Shown piece after piece: positions 47,395 through 56,491 of a DNA stretch of 64,000 nt. Under the pieces are notes generated by a model. It saw only the letters and a program-made list of their open reading frames with translations, did not search any database and was not told the origin of the DNA. The position numbers were made by a program, and so were the translations under genes. The stretch is from NCBI RefSeq assembly GCF_040954645.1, contig NC_092812.1:3286001-3350000 (forward strand), read 5' to 3'. The DNA is from Diabrotica undecimpunctata (Eukaryota; Arthropoda; Insecta; Coleoptera; Chrysomelidae). The first letter of the stretch is position 1. Each line of letters starts with the position of its first letter.

Positions 47395-48244
47395 TTCTTA
47401 AATAAGTTTGATAATAAAAAAGTTCCTTATTCTTTATTTATTATTTTGGTAATAAATAAAAGTTTGTTTTTTAAATTATCTTTCTATTTTTGTACATCAG
47501 GTTTTCTTTAACCGATTAATCTACAAATTAAAATGGGTCCTCTATGGAGTGGTAAGTTATTTCACATATAACTTAAAAAATATATCGGTAATTAAAGCTG
47601 TTTTTTTTCTTTAGAAAAGTAAATTGTCATGAGAAAAAGTTTTTACCGACCAAAAAAGATTTATAAAATTACAATCGAACACAAGAAGAAAAATAATACC
47701 ATACACCCAACCTACTACTTATATCATCAAAATGTATGGAACGTTATGGTGTGAAAACTGTAAAAAATTCTTTTGTTTTTGTCAAACTTCTTTAGAGATG
47801 CATGGAGCCATATTACCTGACTTGTATTGTTTCGAAACCATGCCTAAATCATAACACACAAAGGTAGTAGTATTTGTAAAACAAATATTTCTTAATTAAT
47901 TATTTTTATATTTTGATTTCAGCCTTTAGACCATGTAATTCCAAAGAACCGCGAATCCCTCCAGAAGATCAGGGATGGAATCGTATCCAATGAAGTGGTC
48001 AGGTACAAGGACCGGTACGATTCCCAAATATTACGGGGTCATTCTTCACATCATGATAACTTGGTGACAGCAAGTTACATGGATTCTGTGACGAGGGACT
48101 ATTATCGACAGGTTAAGAAAAATATACATTATAACAGTAGAGTGTATATTTTTAATCAGATAAATAACTTGTTTCAAAACAAATAAAATTTATAGTATCA
48201 ATCCAATATTGTTTTATTTACATCTTTATTTACCCACATATATC

Positions 48245-48297
<53 letters not shown>

Positions 48298-48946
48298 AAA
48301 GCATTTATGTGATACATAGTTATTTTTCCTTTTCCTACAAGTTTCAAAAGTAAAGATAAGACTAGGCAGGCTAGGCTAGGCAGGCTATACAGATATATCT
48401 AAGCATCGTACACAAAAAAAAATTTTTGACGCAACAACACCTAAAATATTTCCAAGTCTCAATACAAATTTATTTTTTCGATCACCCTGTACAAATTTAA
48501 CAAAAAGAAGAGGAGATGAAGCGATAAGCGATGAGTTTTGCACTCGACATACAAGGTGGTCCATTCCACTCAAAGACACCCCCTCTGGTCATTGTCGACC
48601 GATTCTTTTACTTCTTCAGGACAGGTAAGACAAAGAAGAGACAAGTGAGACAGGTGTAAAAACATACAGGTAACGTAGGTGACAATTCTTCGGCTGAGAA
48701 GAAGAGATCTAGAGATAAGCGACTAGTACTTACGACCCTTTGGTCATTGTTGATCACTTCTTCGGGAGAGAAGAAGAAGAGATCAAGCGATAAGCGACCA
48801 GTTCTTACAACCCTCTGGTCATTGTCGATCACTTCTTGTACTTCTTGTACACCCCCAAGGTCAAATCATGGCATCGATACCTTCGCATCGGAGACCCTGA
48901 TGGACAGGTTACCAAAGTGATTCAGGACCCCGCTTGCTTATCTACT
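46324..48946. repeat. Right terminal inverted repeat of Polinton 1
   Basis: Inverted copy of 7400-10034, with a (TA)n at about 48249-48293 and mirrored subterminal repeats at 48600-48840. Terminus CCCCGCTTGCTTATCTACT ends at 48946. Confidence 0.85.
47524..48186 (+). pseudogene. Right-TIR copy of the unrecognised spliced gene
   Basis: Same exon signals as the left copy, but the tryptophan codon after KLS is TGA at 47630-47632, a nonsense change. The last exon (PLDHVIPKN to NNLFQNK, 47924-48186) is intact and differs from the left copy by few residues (FNQ versus FDQ). Confidence 0.4.
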
Positions 48947-48952
48947 AGTTAT
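48947..48952. repeat. Right target site duplication AGTTAT of Polinton 1
   Basis: Directly follows ...TTATCTACT and matches 7394-7399. Confidence 0.9.
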
Positions 48953-49131
48953 ACAATAATTTCAAATATAGAAGCACACAGAGAGTTACAGTTAAACTTT
49001 GGGTAATTTAAATTCATTAAAAAAATGGTACAAATACCTTGGTTTATACATAGATAATCAACTGACATGGGAACAGCACATATGTATTTTAATAAATGAA
49101 ATAAGAAAAAACAGGTCTAAAAGTATTAATT
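48953..49131 (+). pseudogene. Reverse transcriptase fragment, continuation beyond Polinton 1
   Basis: TIISNIEAHRELQLNFG continues the frame broken at 7399. After a small shift it reads LKKWYKYLGLYIDNQLTWEQ, the jockey-type (Y)LG(I/L)YID..L.W motif that follows the block at 7325-7399. Stop at 49129. Confidence 0.75.
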
Positions 49132-49339
49132 AATTCTCTAATAACTTATTAAATATTGTTCAAAGTAAAAATTTTCCAAGAGCTGAAGATTTTCTTTCCA
49201 TGAATCGTCGTACTCTATAATTGTCACAATTGTATCTTTTAATGTATATATGCATAAGTAGCATTTTTTCTTTTTCAAAATATGGAGAGCACCTTGGATT
49301 TGGTGGTAATAATTAGTAGATAGATAGAGTTCCTTCTGG

Positions 49340-50290
49340 AGCGGAAGTGACGTCACACGTCGATCGTCAAGCGTACGTATCCTCATGGGTCAAGGCCACG
49401 CCCCCCTCGTGACGTAGGAACGTGCCTAGGGTCTCGAGGCCACGCCCCTCGACCAATGGTGACGTAGGAACGTACCTCGTGTCTCTAGACCACGCCCCTC
49501 GGCCAATGGTGGCGTAGGAACGTCCCCCCATGTCTTGCTGACCAATGGTGGACGTCCTCGTGACGTCGGAACGTGTCGTCGACCAATGACAGCATAGCAG
49601 CGTCAGTGGTGGGAATAGCAACACCCCCAGCGACCAATGACAGCTCAGAATTTGAATAAACATCATAGAAATGGCGGTATAGCGATGAGGGACCAATGGT
49701 GACATAGTAACGCCCTCCTCGTGACGTCGGAACGTGTCGTCGACCAATGACAGCATAGCAGCGTCAGTAGTGGGAATATCAGGCCAATGGTGGCATAGTA
49801 ACGCCCTCCTCGTGACGTCGGAACGTGTCGTCGACCAATGACAGCATAGCAGCGTCAGTGGTGGGAATAGCAGGCCAATGGTGGCATAGTAACGCCCTCC
49901 TCGTGACGTCGGAACGTGTCGTCGACCAATGACAGCATAGCACCGTCAGTGGTGGGAATAGTAGGCCAATGGTGGCATAGGAACGTCCCCCAATGTCTTG
50001 CTGACCAATGGTGGACGTCCTCGTGACGTCGGAACGTGTCGTTGACCAATGGCAGCATAGCAGCGTCAGTGGTGGGAATAGCAACACCCTCAGCGACCAA
50101 TGACAGCTTAGAATTTGAATAAACAACATAGAAATGGCGGTATAGCGATGAGGGACCAATGGTGACATAGTAACACCCTCCTCGTGACGTTAGAAAGTTT
50201 TCCTCGACCAATGATGCCACAGAAACGTGTCCTCGACCAATGGCGGACATCCTCGTGACGTTGGAGGCCAATGGTGTGCATCAACGGCCA
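49340..50290. repeat. GC-rich subterminal satellite with CRE- and CCAAT-like motifs
   Basis: Units of 91 bp (CGCCCTCCTCGTGACGTCGG recurs at 49711, 49802 and 49893) sit within a longer arrangement repeated about 463 bp on (49619 versus 50082, CGACCAATGACAGCT). Each unit has GTGACGTC (CRE-like) and several GACCAATG (CCAAT-box-like). Imperfect related copies run from 49345 to about 50280. Minus-strand frames through it are artefacts. Confidence 0.85.
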
Positions 50291-50470
50291 ATGAGAAAGA
50301 CGTGCATCGACTAATGGTGGAGTCGTACCACAATATTAACGAAAAGACGTCCCCAGTCTCCCCCATTCCCCGAAAAGACGCCCCCAGTCCCCCATTACTC
50401 CCGAAAAGACGCCCCCCCAATAATAACGAAGCTACACGTCCAACGTAACCAATGAGAACGATGTTCAATC

Positions 50471-51023
50471 GCTGGTCGGTGACTGCGTTCTATGAATTGA
50501 CAAAGAGAAGAAGACGAATGACAGATAAAGAGAGCAATTTTTCCTCGTATTTTTTGTAATTAAAACCTACAACCATTAGCGTAAAACTTCTAAATTTTTT
50601 CAATTTATATTTTACGAGTTACCTTGTATATATTTTATCGATTACCATAATAACAAAAATTCGTTTATTTTTCAATTTATACTTTACATGATCAGTTGAA
50701 ATCTTTATAAAATAGATCTTGCTACTGAGAATAATGACATCATCGGATACGCCGGCTATTAAAAATGTCTCACGCGATCACGATATATAGCCGGAAACAC
50801 GTGCACATTCCAATTCGATTATTTAATGTAAGATAAAATATATTCTCTCATGGAGGCAGGAAGTTAATAATTAAGCCCGGCATGTGATGCATAAATGAAT
50901 AGTCTTACGAAATATTGCGCAACATAGTTTTAGCGTGGGAGAGGCAGGTGTGGAGAGGTAAGAAGATATAATTAAACGTGTTCATGTTCACAGCGTTATT
51001 TCGTAAAACGTAGTCATTACAAC
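50471..51023. other. Leader region of Polinton 2
   Basis: AT-rich, no gene. Precedes the first ORF and presumably holds its promoter; I see no clear TATA box. Confidence 0.4.
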
Positions 51024-51638
51024 ATGAACAGTGTGGAAGTAAGAGCCAAAAGTGAAATGATGCTGCTTAATACTTTGTATAATTTTGAGCATTTAAAAGT
51101 ATTAGTTGGATTAAGTTCAGCTCGATCATTTGGACCAGGTGTTAAATTAAGCAGCGAGAATAATGAGATATCGTTCGGTATATGTGATTGGATCCAATTC
51201 ATCGATGAACTTAATCGTAAATATAATCAGTTTTTCCTGATGCCTCTGCAATGCTATTGTGAAGATGAACCTCCAGAATGTTGTGAATTGTTAGCAATTG
51301 AAACTCAAGCGACAGATCAACTTAAATGGCTCAATGTTAAGAAACTTGGTGTTACTTTGCAGATATTTGAAAAAGATGTTAAAAATCTTATTGAAGGAAA
51401 TGAAAAGTTAATTTTACCACGCATTCGTTTTCTCGAAGGACTGAGATTTTTAGATTACTATTGCAATGCGTTAAAAATTGCTACTTCATTCAAAAACGAT
51501 TTACAACCAATAGACATTTTATATTCATTTTGTGAGGCTTCTTGTGATACTAGTATTGTAAGTTTAGCATTAAGGGAATATTTGTATTATTATAAGGAAG
51601 ATACAATTAGTGAATTAAATAACAGTATTTTTGAATAA
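51024..51638 (+). CDS. Polinton left-end protein, paralogue of the 60057-60776 product (204 aa)
   Basis: MNSVEVRAKSEMMLLNTLYN start; no known domain. It shares LKVLVGLSSARSF/IIKVGLSPARHF near the N-terminus and the end ..RFLEGLRFLDYYCNALKIA.., DILYSFCEASCDTSI, LALREYLYYYK with the protein encoded near the other end of the same plus-strand cluster. AATAAA follows closely. A soluble protein of unknown function. Duplication within the element is the simplest explanation. Confidence 0.7.
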   Translation: MNSVEVRAKSEMMLLNTLYNFEHLKVLVGLSSARSFGPGVKLSSENNEISFGICDWIQFIDELNRKYNQFFLMPLQCYCEDEPPECCELLAIETQATDQLKWLNVKKLGVTLQIFEKDVKNLIEGNEKLILPRIRFLEGLRFLDYYCNALKIATSFKNDLQPIDILYSFCEASCDTSIVSLALREYLYYYKEDTISELNNSIFE

Positions 51639-51739
51639 AGGATTAAAACATTTATTTCTATTTATTATACCAGGGTAGTGGGAGTGATTAAGAATATTAT
51701 TTATATTGGCTTTTGGAGCGAAAGACATTTATTTCATCG

Positions 51740-51931
51740 ATGACTTCCATATGGTGTAGATTAGAAGAGTTGTACGAAAAAATACAAAAGTTAAAAGCCA
51801 ATATACAGTGGTACGAAGATAGAACTGCAATTGAAAAACGATTTGCAGAGTTTAATTTGTCAGAAAGAAAGTTACCAAAAACAACACAATACCCGTTAAA
51901 AAGAATTCAACCGACAAGATGCCTCCACTAA
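51740..51931 (+). CDS. Small coiled-coil ORF (63 aa)
   Basis: MTSIWCRLEELYEKIQKLKA then NIQWYEDRTAIEKRFAEF is helical with heptad-like leucines. Its end overlaps the start of the membrane protein by 13 bp, as in compact viral operons. Unrecognised. Confidence 0.45.
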   Translation: MTSIWCRLEELYEKIQKLKANIQWYEDRTAIEKRFAEFNLSERKLPKTTQYPLKRIQPTRCLH

Positions 51932-52344
51932 CAACCTCATTCATCATCCTTACAGCTATTGTTAACAATGTCCTTTATACAAACGTTCCAAACAACGTTA
52001 AGAACCAGGCGATATGTTTTAATGATGAAAAAACTGATTGTAATCGACCGAACTGGACTCTAATGGATCATGAAGTGGTGAATTATGGACAGCTTCCAGT
52101 ATTTTTCAAAGCGATACCAAAATCAGGAGGAGCATTCTATAAGATCAAGCTAATATCCCCAAATAACACCGAAAGTGATTCAAAATGGTACAAAACTAAT
52201 AATGATGACATCGATCAATATGGTTTATCGATTATACTCTTAAGTATTATATTCGTAATAAATGCCTTTATAGCGATTAATATCATTAAAAAATTTCTTG
52301 TAAATCGTAAATGCGAATCATCTTGCATTAAAATAAATATGTAA
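51919..52344 (+). CDS. Predicted type I membrane protein (141 aa)
   Basis: Hydrophobic N-terminus (about residues 1-22, TSFIILTAIVNNVLY) consistent with a signal peptide. The ectodomain of about 80 residues has two cysteines and N-x-T sites (NWT, NNT). One C-terminal membrane span (about 102-124, YGLSIILLSIIFVINAFIAI) is followed by a short basic tail with two cysteines. No family recognised. In a virus-like element such a protein could sit in a membrane or on a particle; this is inference only. Confidence 0.65.
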   Translation: MPPLTTSFIILTAIVNNVLYTNVPNNVKNQAICFNDEKTDCNRPNWTLMDHEVVNYGQLPVFFKAIPKSGGAFYKIKLISPNNTESDSKWYKTNNDDIDQYGLSIILLSIIFVINAFIAINIIKKFLVNRKCESSCIKINM

Positions 52345-52401
52345 AACTGTTAAAATAAAACTAAAATAAAACTTTTAATCTTTTATTAAAAAAAATCCAA
52401 T

Positions 52402-52893
52402 TTATATAGGTAATATTTTGTTACACAGCCATTGACGGAGGTGATCCACATTTATCGAGGAGCAGGAAAATAGTCCAGTAGCGTGGCAGTTGTATTCATG
52501 TGGAGCAAAGCCTCCAGTGGAGTATGGAGAATCATCAAACTTGCAAACATCAATAATTATGGGACAGACGTCAAGCATATAACATTTGTATCTTAAAAAT
52601 TCTGCTTGTTGTTCTCCGCGAACGTAGATGTAGTCAGCTGCATACAACAACTTAGATTCCAGTATTTTATTTATTTTTGAATATTTAACATCTCCATTAG
52701 AATACCGAAGACCATGCACGTTTTTCTCCAAGTACACAGCAGTCTTCTTATCTTGATTACTTAATGTAGCAAACGGTTGTGGAGGTTTAAATATATAATG
52801 GCAATGTTTAAAGCCAATTTCAATGCTGAGTTCTTTGGGAACAAACCACCCATCTACGGTGAATCCTTGAATGTCAACTAATGCGATCCTCAT
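52402..52893 (-). CDS. Conserved Polinton protein of unknown function (163 aa)
   Basis: MRIALVDIQGFTVDGWFVPK, IEIGFKHCHYIFKPPQPFA, NVHGLRYSNGDV, YIYVRGEQQAEFLRY and C..H......C....V..LRQWL form a pattern I recall from insect Polintons, usually beside the capsid gene. The (V/I)D(I/V)QGF opening and IYV(R/K)G centre could suggest an RNase H-like or exonuclease fold, but I cannot verify that. Follows MCP on the minus strand with a 45-bp gap. Convergent with the membrane protein (57 bp between stops). Confidence 0.6.
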   Translation of the reverse strand: MRIALVDIQGFTVDGWFVPKELSIEIGFKHCHYIFKPPQPFATLSNQDKKTAVYLEKNVHGLRYSNGDVKYSKINKILESKLLYAADYIYVRGEQQAEFLRYKCYMLDVCPIIIDVCKFDDSPYSTGGFAPHEYNCHATGLFSCSSINVDHLRQWLCNKILPI

Positions 52894-52938
52894 GATGGCT
52901 GATAGTATACTGAATTGGATATGATTGAATAAGTCAAG

Positions 52939-54192
52939 TTAAATGATATTTTTGATAACTTCAGTTAGAGGAAAGTATTCGAGTAGACTGTCGTGGACAA
53001 TTAAACAGTACGCTCGAGTGCCTGCAGGAAAACCTTCATCTGCTTCGATTTCCAACTTAATATCAACGGTTCCCGATCTAAATGACGTATCATCCTGTTT
53101 GGAGCAGTCGAAAGTAAACAAAGCATATTTTTTAAAAGCATTATAATCCAAGATTGGATGTTTTGTTGACGAATGAGTATAACTGGGAAAGAATTGGGTA
53201 TAGTTGTAGTGAGCTATAGCATAATCATTTTTCGCAAAATCCAATTGCATTCTCTCGTTAGGCCAATATTCACCATTAATAACCACTCGTACGCTGGACA
53301 CCTTAATGTTATCGAATAACGTTGGATTGGCGTGAATGTCATCTCGTTTAGAAGTTTGAAAAGCTACAATGACATAGCGTGGACGTTCAACAGCTGAAGT
53401 TGTCTTTACACTCCATATCTCACGTCGGGATCCAGCCGTAAGTGAAGGTAGTTCATTAAGTTCCCATTTACGGAAAGGTATGGTTATCGGCGTATTATTC
53501 TTAATCGGAGTCATTAGGTCAATTTTCACATCGTCATTCGGAAAGACATGTTTGACCTTCAGTTCCATGCTGGTAACAGTTAAAGACACTGTTGTTGTTG
53601 TTGTGGCATTAGGTTCTTCCACTAAAATACTGTCTCTATCATTACGTGCTCGAACAAATCGAAACACTTGACGACCATAGGTTAATTTATTGTAATCGTT
53701 GAAAATGTTGAAAATATGTTTTATCGGAATCAGTAAACTAAAGCTGTCTCCCGATAAATGTGGATTATTGGGATAGTTCCATCCTGCAGTACTGAGATAC
53801 TTGGAATCGTCAGGAGTGTAACACAACAAACTGCGAATAGTGCTAACTACACCAGGATCTCGAACTATTTCCATGTCGTGTGAACTTTGGATGTATGTAC
53901 ATGTATCAAACAAGAAGGCTCCAGCATTCGGTGCAAGAGAAACAGTTCCAGTACCCACTTTCTTTATACTTCCTTTAATTTCCAAAAGTGTTTCGTGTAT
54001 GGCAAAAAATGCATCTGATTGATTGATGATAAACTCGACAACGTCGCTATTATTAAATGACTTGATGTAAGGTGTATATGTACGAAATTCTTCTTTTCTA
54101 ATAGTATCGTCGAACTGAGGTTTCTGGTACAGATCTAAAATAGGTGGTTGAGGTTCCTGAACCTGTCGTCGAATGTATTGACGTTTTGACAT
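52939..54192 (-). CDS. Major capsid protein, double jelly-roll (417 aa)
   Basis: ATG at 54192 (MSKRQYIRRQ). Contains YTPYIKSFNNSDVVEFII, SDAFFAIHETLLEIKG, GDSFSLLIPIKHIFNIFNDY, the central ITIPFRKWELNELPSLTAG and the C-terminal FTFDCSKQDD, TVDIKLEIEADEGFPAGTRA, YCLIVHD. Length and these blocks fit the Polinton hexon-like MCP, which trimerises into the faces of an icosahedral shell. It is intact, unlike the copy at 10332-11518. Preceded on the same strand by a small overlapping ORF and the minor capsid gene. Confidence 0.85.
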   Translation of the reverse strand: MSKRQYIRRQVQEPQPPILDLYQKPQFDDTIRKEEFRTYTPYIKSFNNSDVVEFIINQSDAFFAIHETLLEIKGSIKKVGTGTVSLAPNAGAFLFDTCTYIQSSHDMEIVRDPGVVSTIRSLLCYTPDDSKYLSTAGWNYPNNPHLSGDSFSLLIPIKHIFNIFNDYNKLTYGRQVFRFVRARNDRDSILVEEPNATTTTTVSLTVTSMELKVKHVFPNDDVKIDLMTPIKNNTPITIPFRKWELNELPSLTAGSRREIWSVKTTSAVERPRYVIVAFQTSKRDDIHANPTLFDNIKVSSVRVVINGEYWPNERMQLDFAKNDYAIAHYNYTQFFPSYTHSSTKHPILDYNAFKKYALFTFDCSKQDDTSFRSGTVDIKLEIEADEGFPAGTRAYCLIVHDSLLEYFPLTEVIKNII

Positions 54193-54319
54193 CTTTTAGC
54201 TGTAATCCAATGGAAACGAGAAAGGCTTTATTGACAGCAGACACGTCACGTCGCTTGTAAGATTTGCGTGAGACTAATGGATATTGATGCGTAGAGCTTT
54301 GTTTTATAATTAAACCCAT
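54098..54319 (-). CDS. Small Polinton protein overlapping the MCP start (73 aa)
   Basis: ATG at 54319, two bases before the minor capsid stop ends; its last 95 bp overlap the MCP in another frame. VSAVNKAFLVSIGLQLK parallels LTTENKVFLTSLGFKIK of the ORF at 10052-10264, which likewise precedes an MCP. Basic in the middle (SRKSYKRRDV). Unknown role. Confidence 0.55.
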   Translation of the reverse strand: MGLIIKQSSTHQYPLVSRKSYKRRDVSAVNKAFLVSIGLQLKDVKTSIHSTTGSGTSTTYFRSVPETSVRRYY

Positions 54320-55045
54320 CTATATCGTTTCCTTAAAATCCAAATGAAGTGTACTTTTCTCTCCTCTAAAGTTGACTGGTCTTAAATCTTGATCGAGTAC
54401 GCTAACGGTAATGTTGGCAATTTCACGTATGCTATTGCTTACTGGTATGTATATAGGATTATGAGGACGTTCGTCAATAGAGAAACCAGGATCAACACTT
54501 ATCGGGAAATGTAGAACGGTGTGCGCAGGTCTGTCCTCGTAAAAGGCTCCTTCGGTAATGTTGCATTCAAAAAGTAGGCTCGATACTTTTATAATGTTTA
54601 CAGGTTGGTCCGAAGAATGCATTTTTCCTGGCACCAATATTCTGTTTGATGAGAAACCCAATATTTTGCCGAGACTGTCATCTTTCTCGAAAGTAACAGC
54701 ATGATCTTGACTAAAGATTTCACACTTGAGCGTATTGTTGTTGGGTCTTAAGATGAACTCATTATCTCGAATCGAATTATATTTATCGATTAATGCGTTA
54801 TAAATATACGTTTCGATATCGGTAATTTCATAAGATCCAGACGGAATATCGATGCTACACAACTTTTTTCGATCATTTTTCTCGTAGTAGTAAAACTTTT
54901 CGCCATCGATGTTTGGAATCGAATTAAATGTATGAAATCCCAACACTGCTACATAATACTGTCGGTTAGGGTCAAGCACAAGAGGTACTTGAGGAGTAAA
55001 CGAAAACTCGTTGGAAGTACTTGTCAAGGTCAACAATCGAGACAT
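54320..55045 (-). CDS. Minor capsid (penton-like) protein (241 aa)
   Basis: The start is the internal ATG at 55045 (MSRLLTLTSTSNEFSF); a longer open frame to 55213 has no support. NRQYYVAVLGFHTFNSIPNI, IDIPSGSYEITDIETYIYNA, LRPNNNTLKCEI, LGKILGFSSN and VSVLDQDLRPVNFRGE are conserved in Polinton minor capsid proteins, predicted single jelly-rolls that occupy the vertices. Overlaps the small ORF by a base or so. Confidence 0.8.
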   Translation of the reverse strand: MSRLLTLTSTSNEFSFTPQVPLVLDPNRQYYVAVLGFHTFNSIPNIDGEKFYYYEKNDRKKLCSIDIPSGSYEITDIETYIYNALIDKYNSIRDNEFILRPNNNTLKCEIFSQDHAVTFEKDDSLGKILGFSSNRILVPGKMHSSDQPVNIIKVSSLLFECNITEGAFYEDRPAHTVLHFPISVDPGFSIDERPHNPIYIPVSNSIREIANITVSVLDQDLRPVNFRGEKSTLHLDFKETI

Positions 55046-55121
55046 GACTGATACATTTGAATAGGTGTATGAAATTAAATAGCAAAATATGTTAAAAATT
55101 CCTTTATTTATTCTTATACTG

Positions 55122-55346
55122 TTACAAATTTTTCTCATAATATGACACATTACAAAATACACATCTACTTTCCATATACATGCCGCAAACATCACTCCAT
55201 TCATGTCTATCATAGTCTTTCTTGCAGGGTAAATAATCTTCTAGTGCGCGACGAATATCTTGAAGTAGTTCATACCAAACAACGCTTGTTATATTTTTCA
55301 TAAAAATGCAAATGGCACTTCTCAATATATCGTTAGATGGTTCCAT
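55122..55346 (-). CDS. Small Cys-containing ORF between protease and minor capsid genes (74 aa)
   Basis: ATG at 55346 inside the last codons of the protease, stop at 55122. WYELLQDIRRALEDYLPCKK and C(GMYMESR)CVFC..SYYEK could bind metal. Compact overlap is in keeping with the cluster. No family recognised; could be a chance frame. Confidence 0.4.
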   Translation of the reverse strand: MEPSNDILRSAICIFMKNITSVVWYELLQDIRRALEDYLPCKKDYDRHEWSDVCGMYMESRCVFCNVSYYEKNL

Positions 55347-55743
55347 TGTAGAGAAACTTTAAACAAAGATGTCCACAGTTAATTTGGTTATAACTTTGAT
55401 ATTGGTCGTTATTGTAGAAAATTCTTCCACCGTTCAAGTAGGATACTAGTTCTCGCGGTGGTTTCAAGCAACCATATGAATCAAAGTACTCTATATCGTT
55501 GTTTATCTTTCTGTAAGCTACCCAATGTGTACCGGGGTTTGTGGAAATGTCGAGATTAATAATAGCACATTCATGTTTACGAGGGCTACGTGGTAAATTA
55601 TCTCGCATGAACACGCCGCGGAAATTTGAAATTTTAAGTAGTTTAACAAATCTATTTAAATCCACATTGGTTAAAGGCCTATTAGGTAGCTTCAGCGGAA
55701 GTTTTTTGTCTTTTTTAAATATAATACAAAGCCACCTTTAGCG
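55333..55743 (-). CDS. Adenain-like maturation cysteine protease
   Basis: The catalytic set is visible: His in GTHWVAY, Asp in YFDSYG, Gln in DQYQSY and Cys in NQINCGHLC. This is the Ulp1/adenain fold that cleaves capsid precursors. The first codon is unclear: the frame is open upstream (LKLPNRPLTNVDLNRF) into the 3' end of the PLA2-like gene with no ATG before RDNLP. So it may be reached by frameshifting or splicing from that gene, or begin at a non-AUG codon (GTG at 55665). Short for the family but complete in catalytic residues. Confidence 0.8.
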
Positions 55744-56468
55744 TTTTTTCGCAGGTATAATCCTTTGCCTAGATGTTCCATTGCATTGTTGTGACGTTTA
55801 TCTTCTTCTAGTTTCTTTTGAGCATTCTTTGAATCGATAACAGTTTTCGCTATCGCGCTTGCGCCCCCAGCGAGGCTTCCGAGAGCTGATAGGCCTGCAA
55901 AGATTGGGATTAAAGGTAAAATCCCACCAGATTTTGGTTCAAATGGAATAATTCTTGGAACACGTACATTTTTCTTCCCACCTACATTCTTAACGGCTGT
56001 TCTAGCTGCTGCAAGTGCAAGTAGAGCGGATTTACGCAGATTTGGTGACGGAGGAGCACGTTTCAATGTTTTGATAATTGGCTGTAACACATGTCGCTTA
56101 AATGAACCAACACCTTTACCACGTTTCATACCCATACCCAGTTTTCGTTTAGCTTTCATTGCTGTAGTAGTTAACCAGGCAGCGGTTTTTTCACCCAAAG
56201 ATGCGTCTTTTGCTTTAACTCGTTCCCACGCTTTATTTTCCAACACCCAATCTGCTTTATGTCGATCTTTCAATGAATTACTTTGGGAATATGCGAGATC
56301 GTGATCTCTCGCAGCTCGATCTAACGGATTTATCCCCGGATCTCCACGAGCTAGACGTTTCTGTAATTTAGTTCCAGGTCCTAGATATTGGTAACCAGGA
56401 GCATGCAATTCAAACGGTAGACTATTGATCAGAGAATTCAACACTCCTTCACCTTGAACGATCAACAT
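55692..56468 (-). CDS. PLA2-like virion protein (258 aa)
   Basis: Residues 21-60 carry the parvovirus-VP1-type phospholipase A2 pattern: the calcium loop YLGPG (28-32), GINPLDRAARDHDLAYS with H56-D57 as catalytic dyad. A basic middle (KRKLGMGMKRGKGVGSFKRH) and a hydrophobic Gly/Ala stretch (GGILPLIPIFAGLSALGSLA) follow, then HLGKGLYLRKNAKGGFVLYL, a C-terminal pattern seen in Polinton and adintovirus minor virion proteins. Known role of the domain: membrane breach after uptake; here inferred. Its ATG is 23 bp from the ATPase ATG on the other strand. Confidence 0.8.
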   Translation of the reverse strand: MLIVQGEGVLNSLINSLPFELHAPGYQYLGPGTKLQKRLARGDPGINPLDRAARDHDLAYSQSNSLKDRHKADWVLENKAWERVKAKDASLGEKTAAWLTTTAMKAKRKLGMGMKRGKGVGSFKRHVLQPIIKTLKRAPPSPNLRKSALLALAAARTAVKNVGGKKNVRVPRIIPFEPKSGGILPLIPIFAGLSALGSLAGGASAIAKTVIDSKNAQKKLEEDKRHNNAMEHLGKGLYLRKNAKGGFVLYLKKTKNFR

Positions 56469-56491
56469 TGAAATGAATCGCTTTTTGAAAA

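Noticed and set aside
49855..50468. Minus-strand frames of 92-138 codons in the GC-rich satellite
   Set aside because: They follow the repeat unit; composition and overlap of three frames indicate artefacts.
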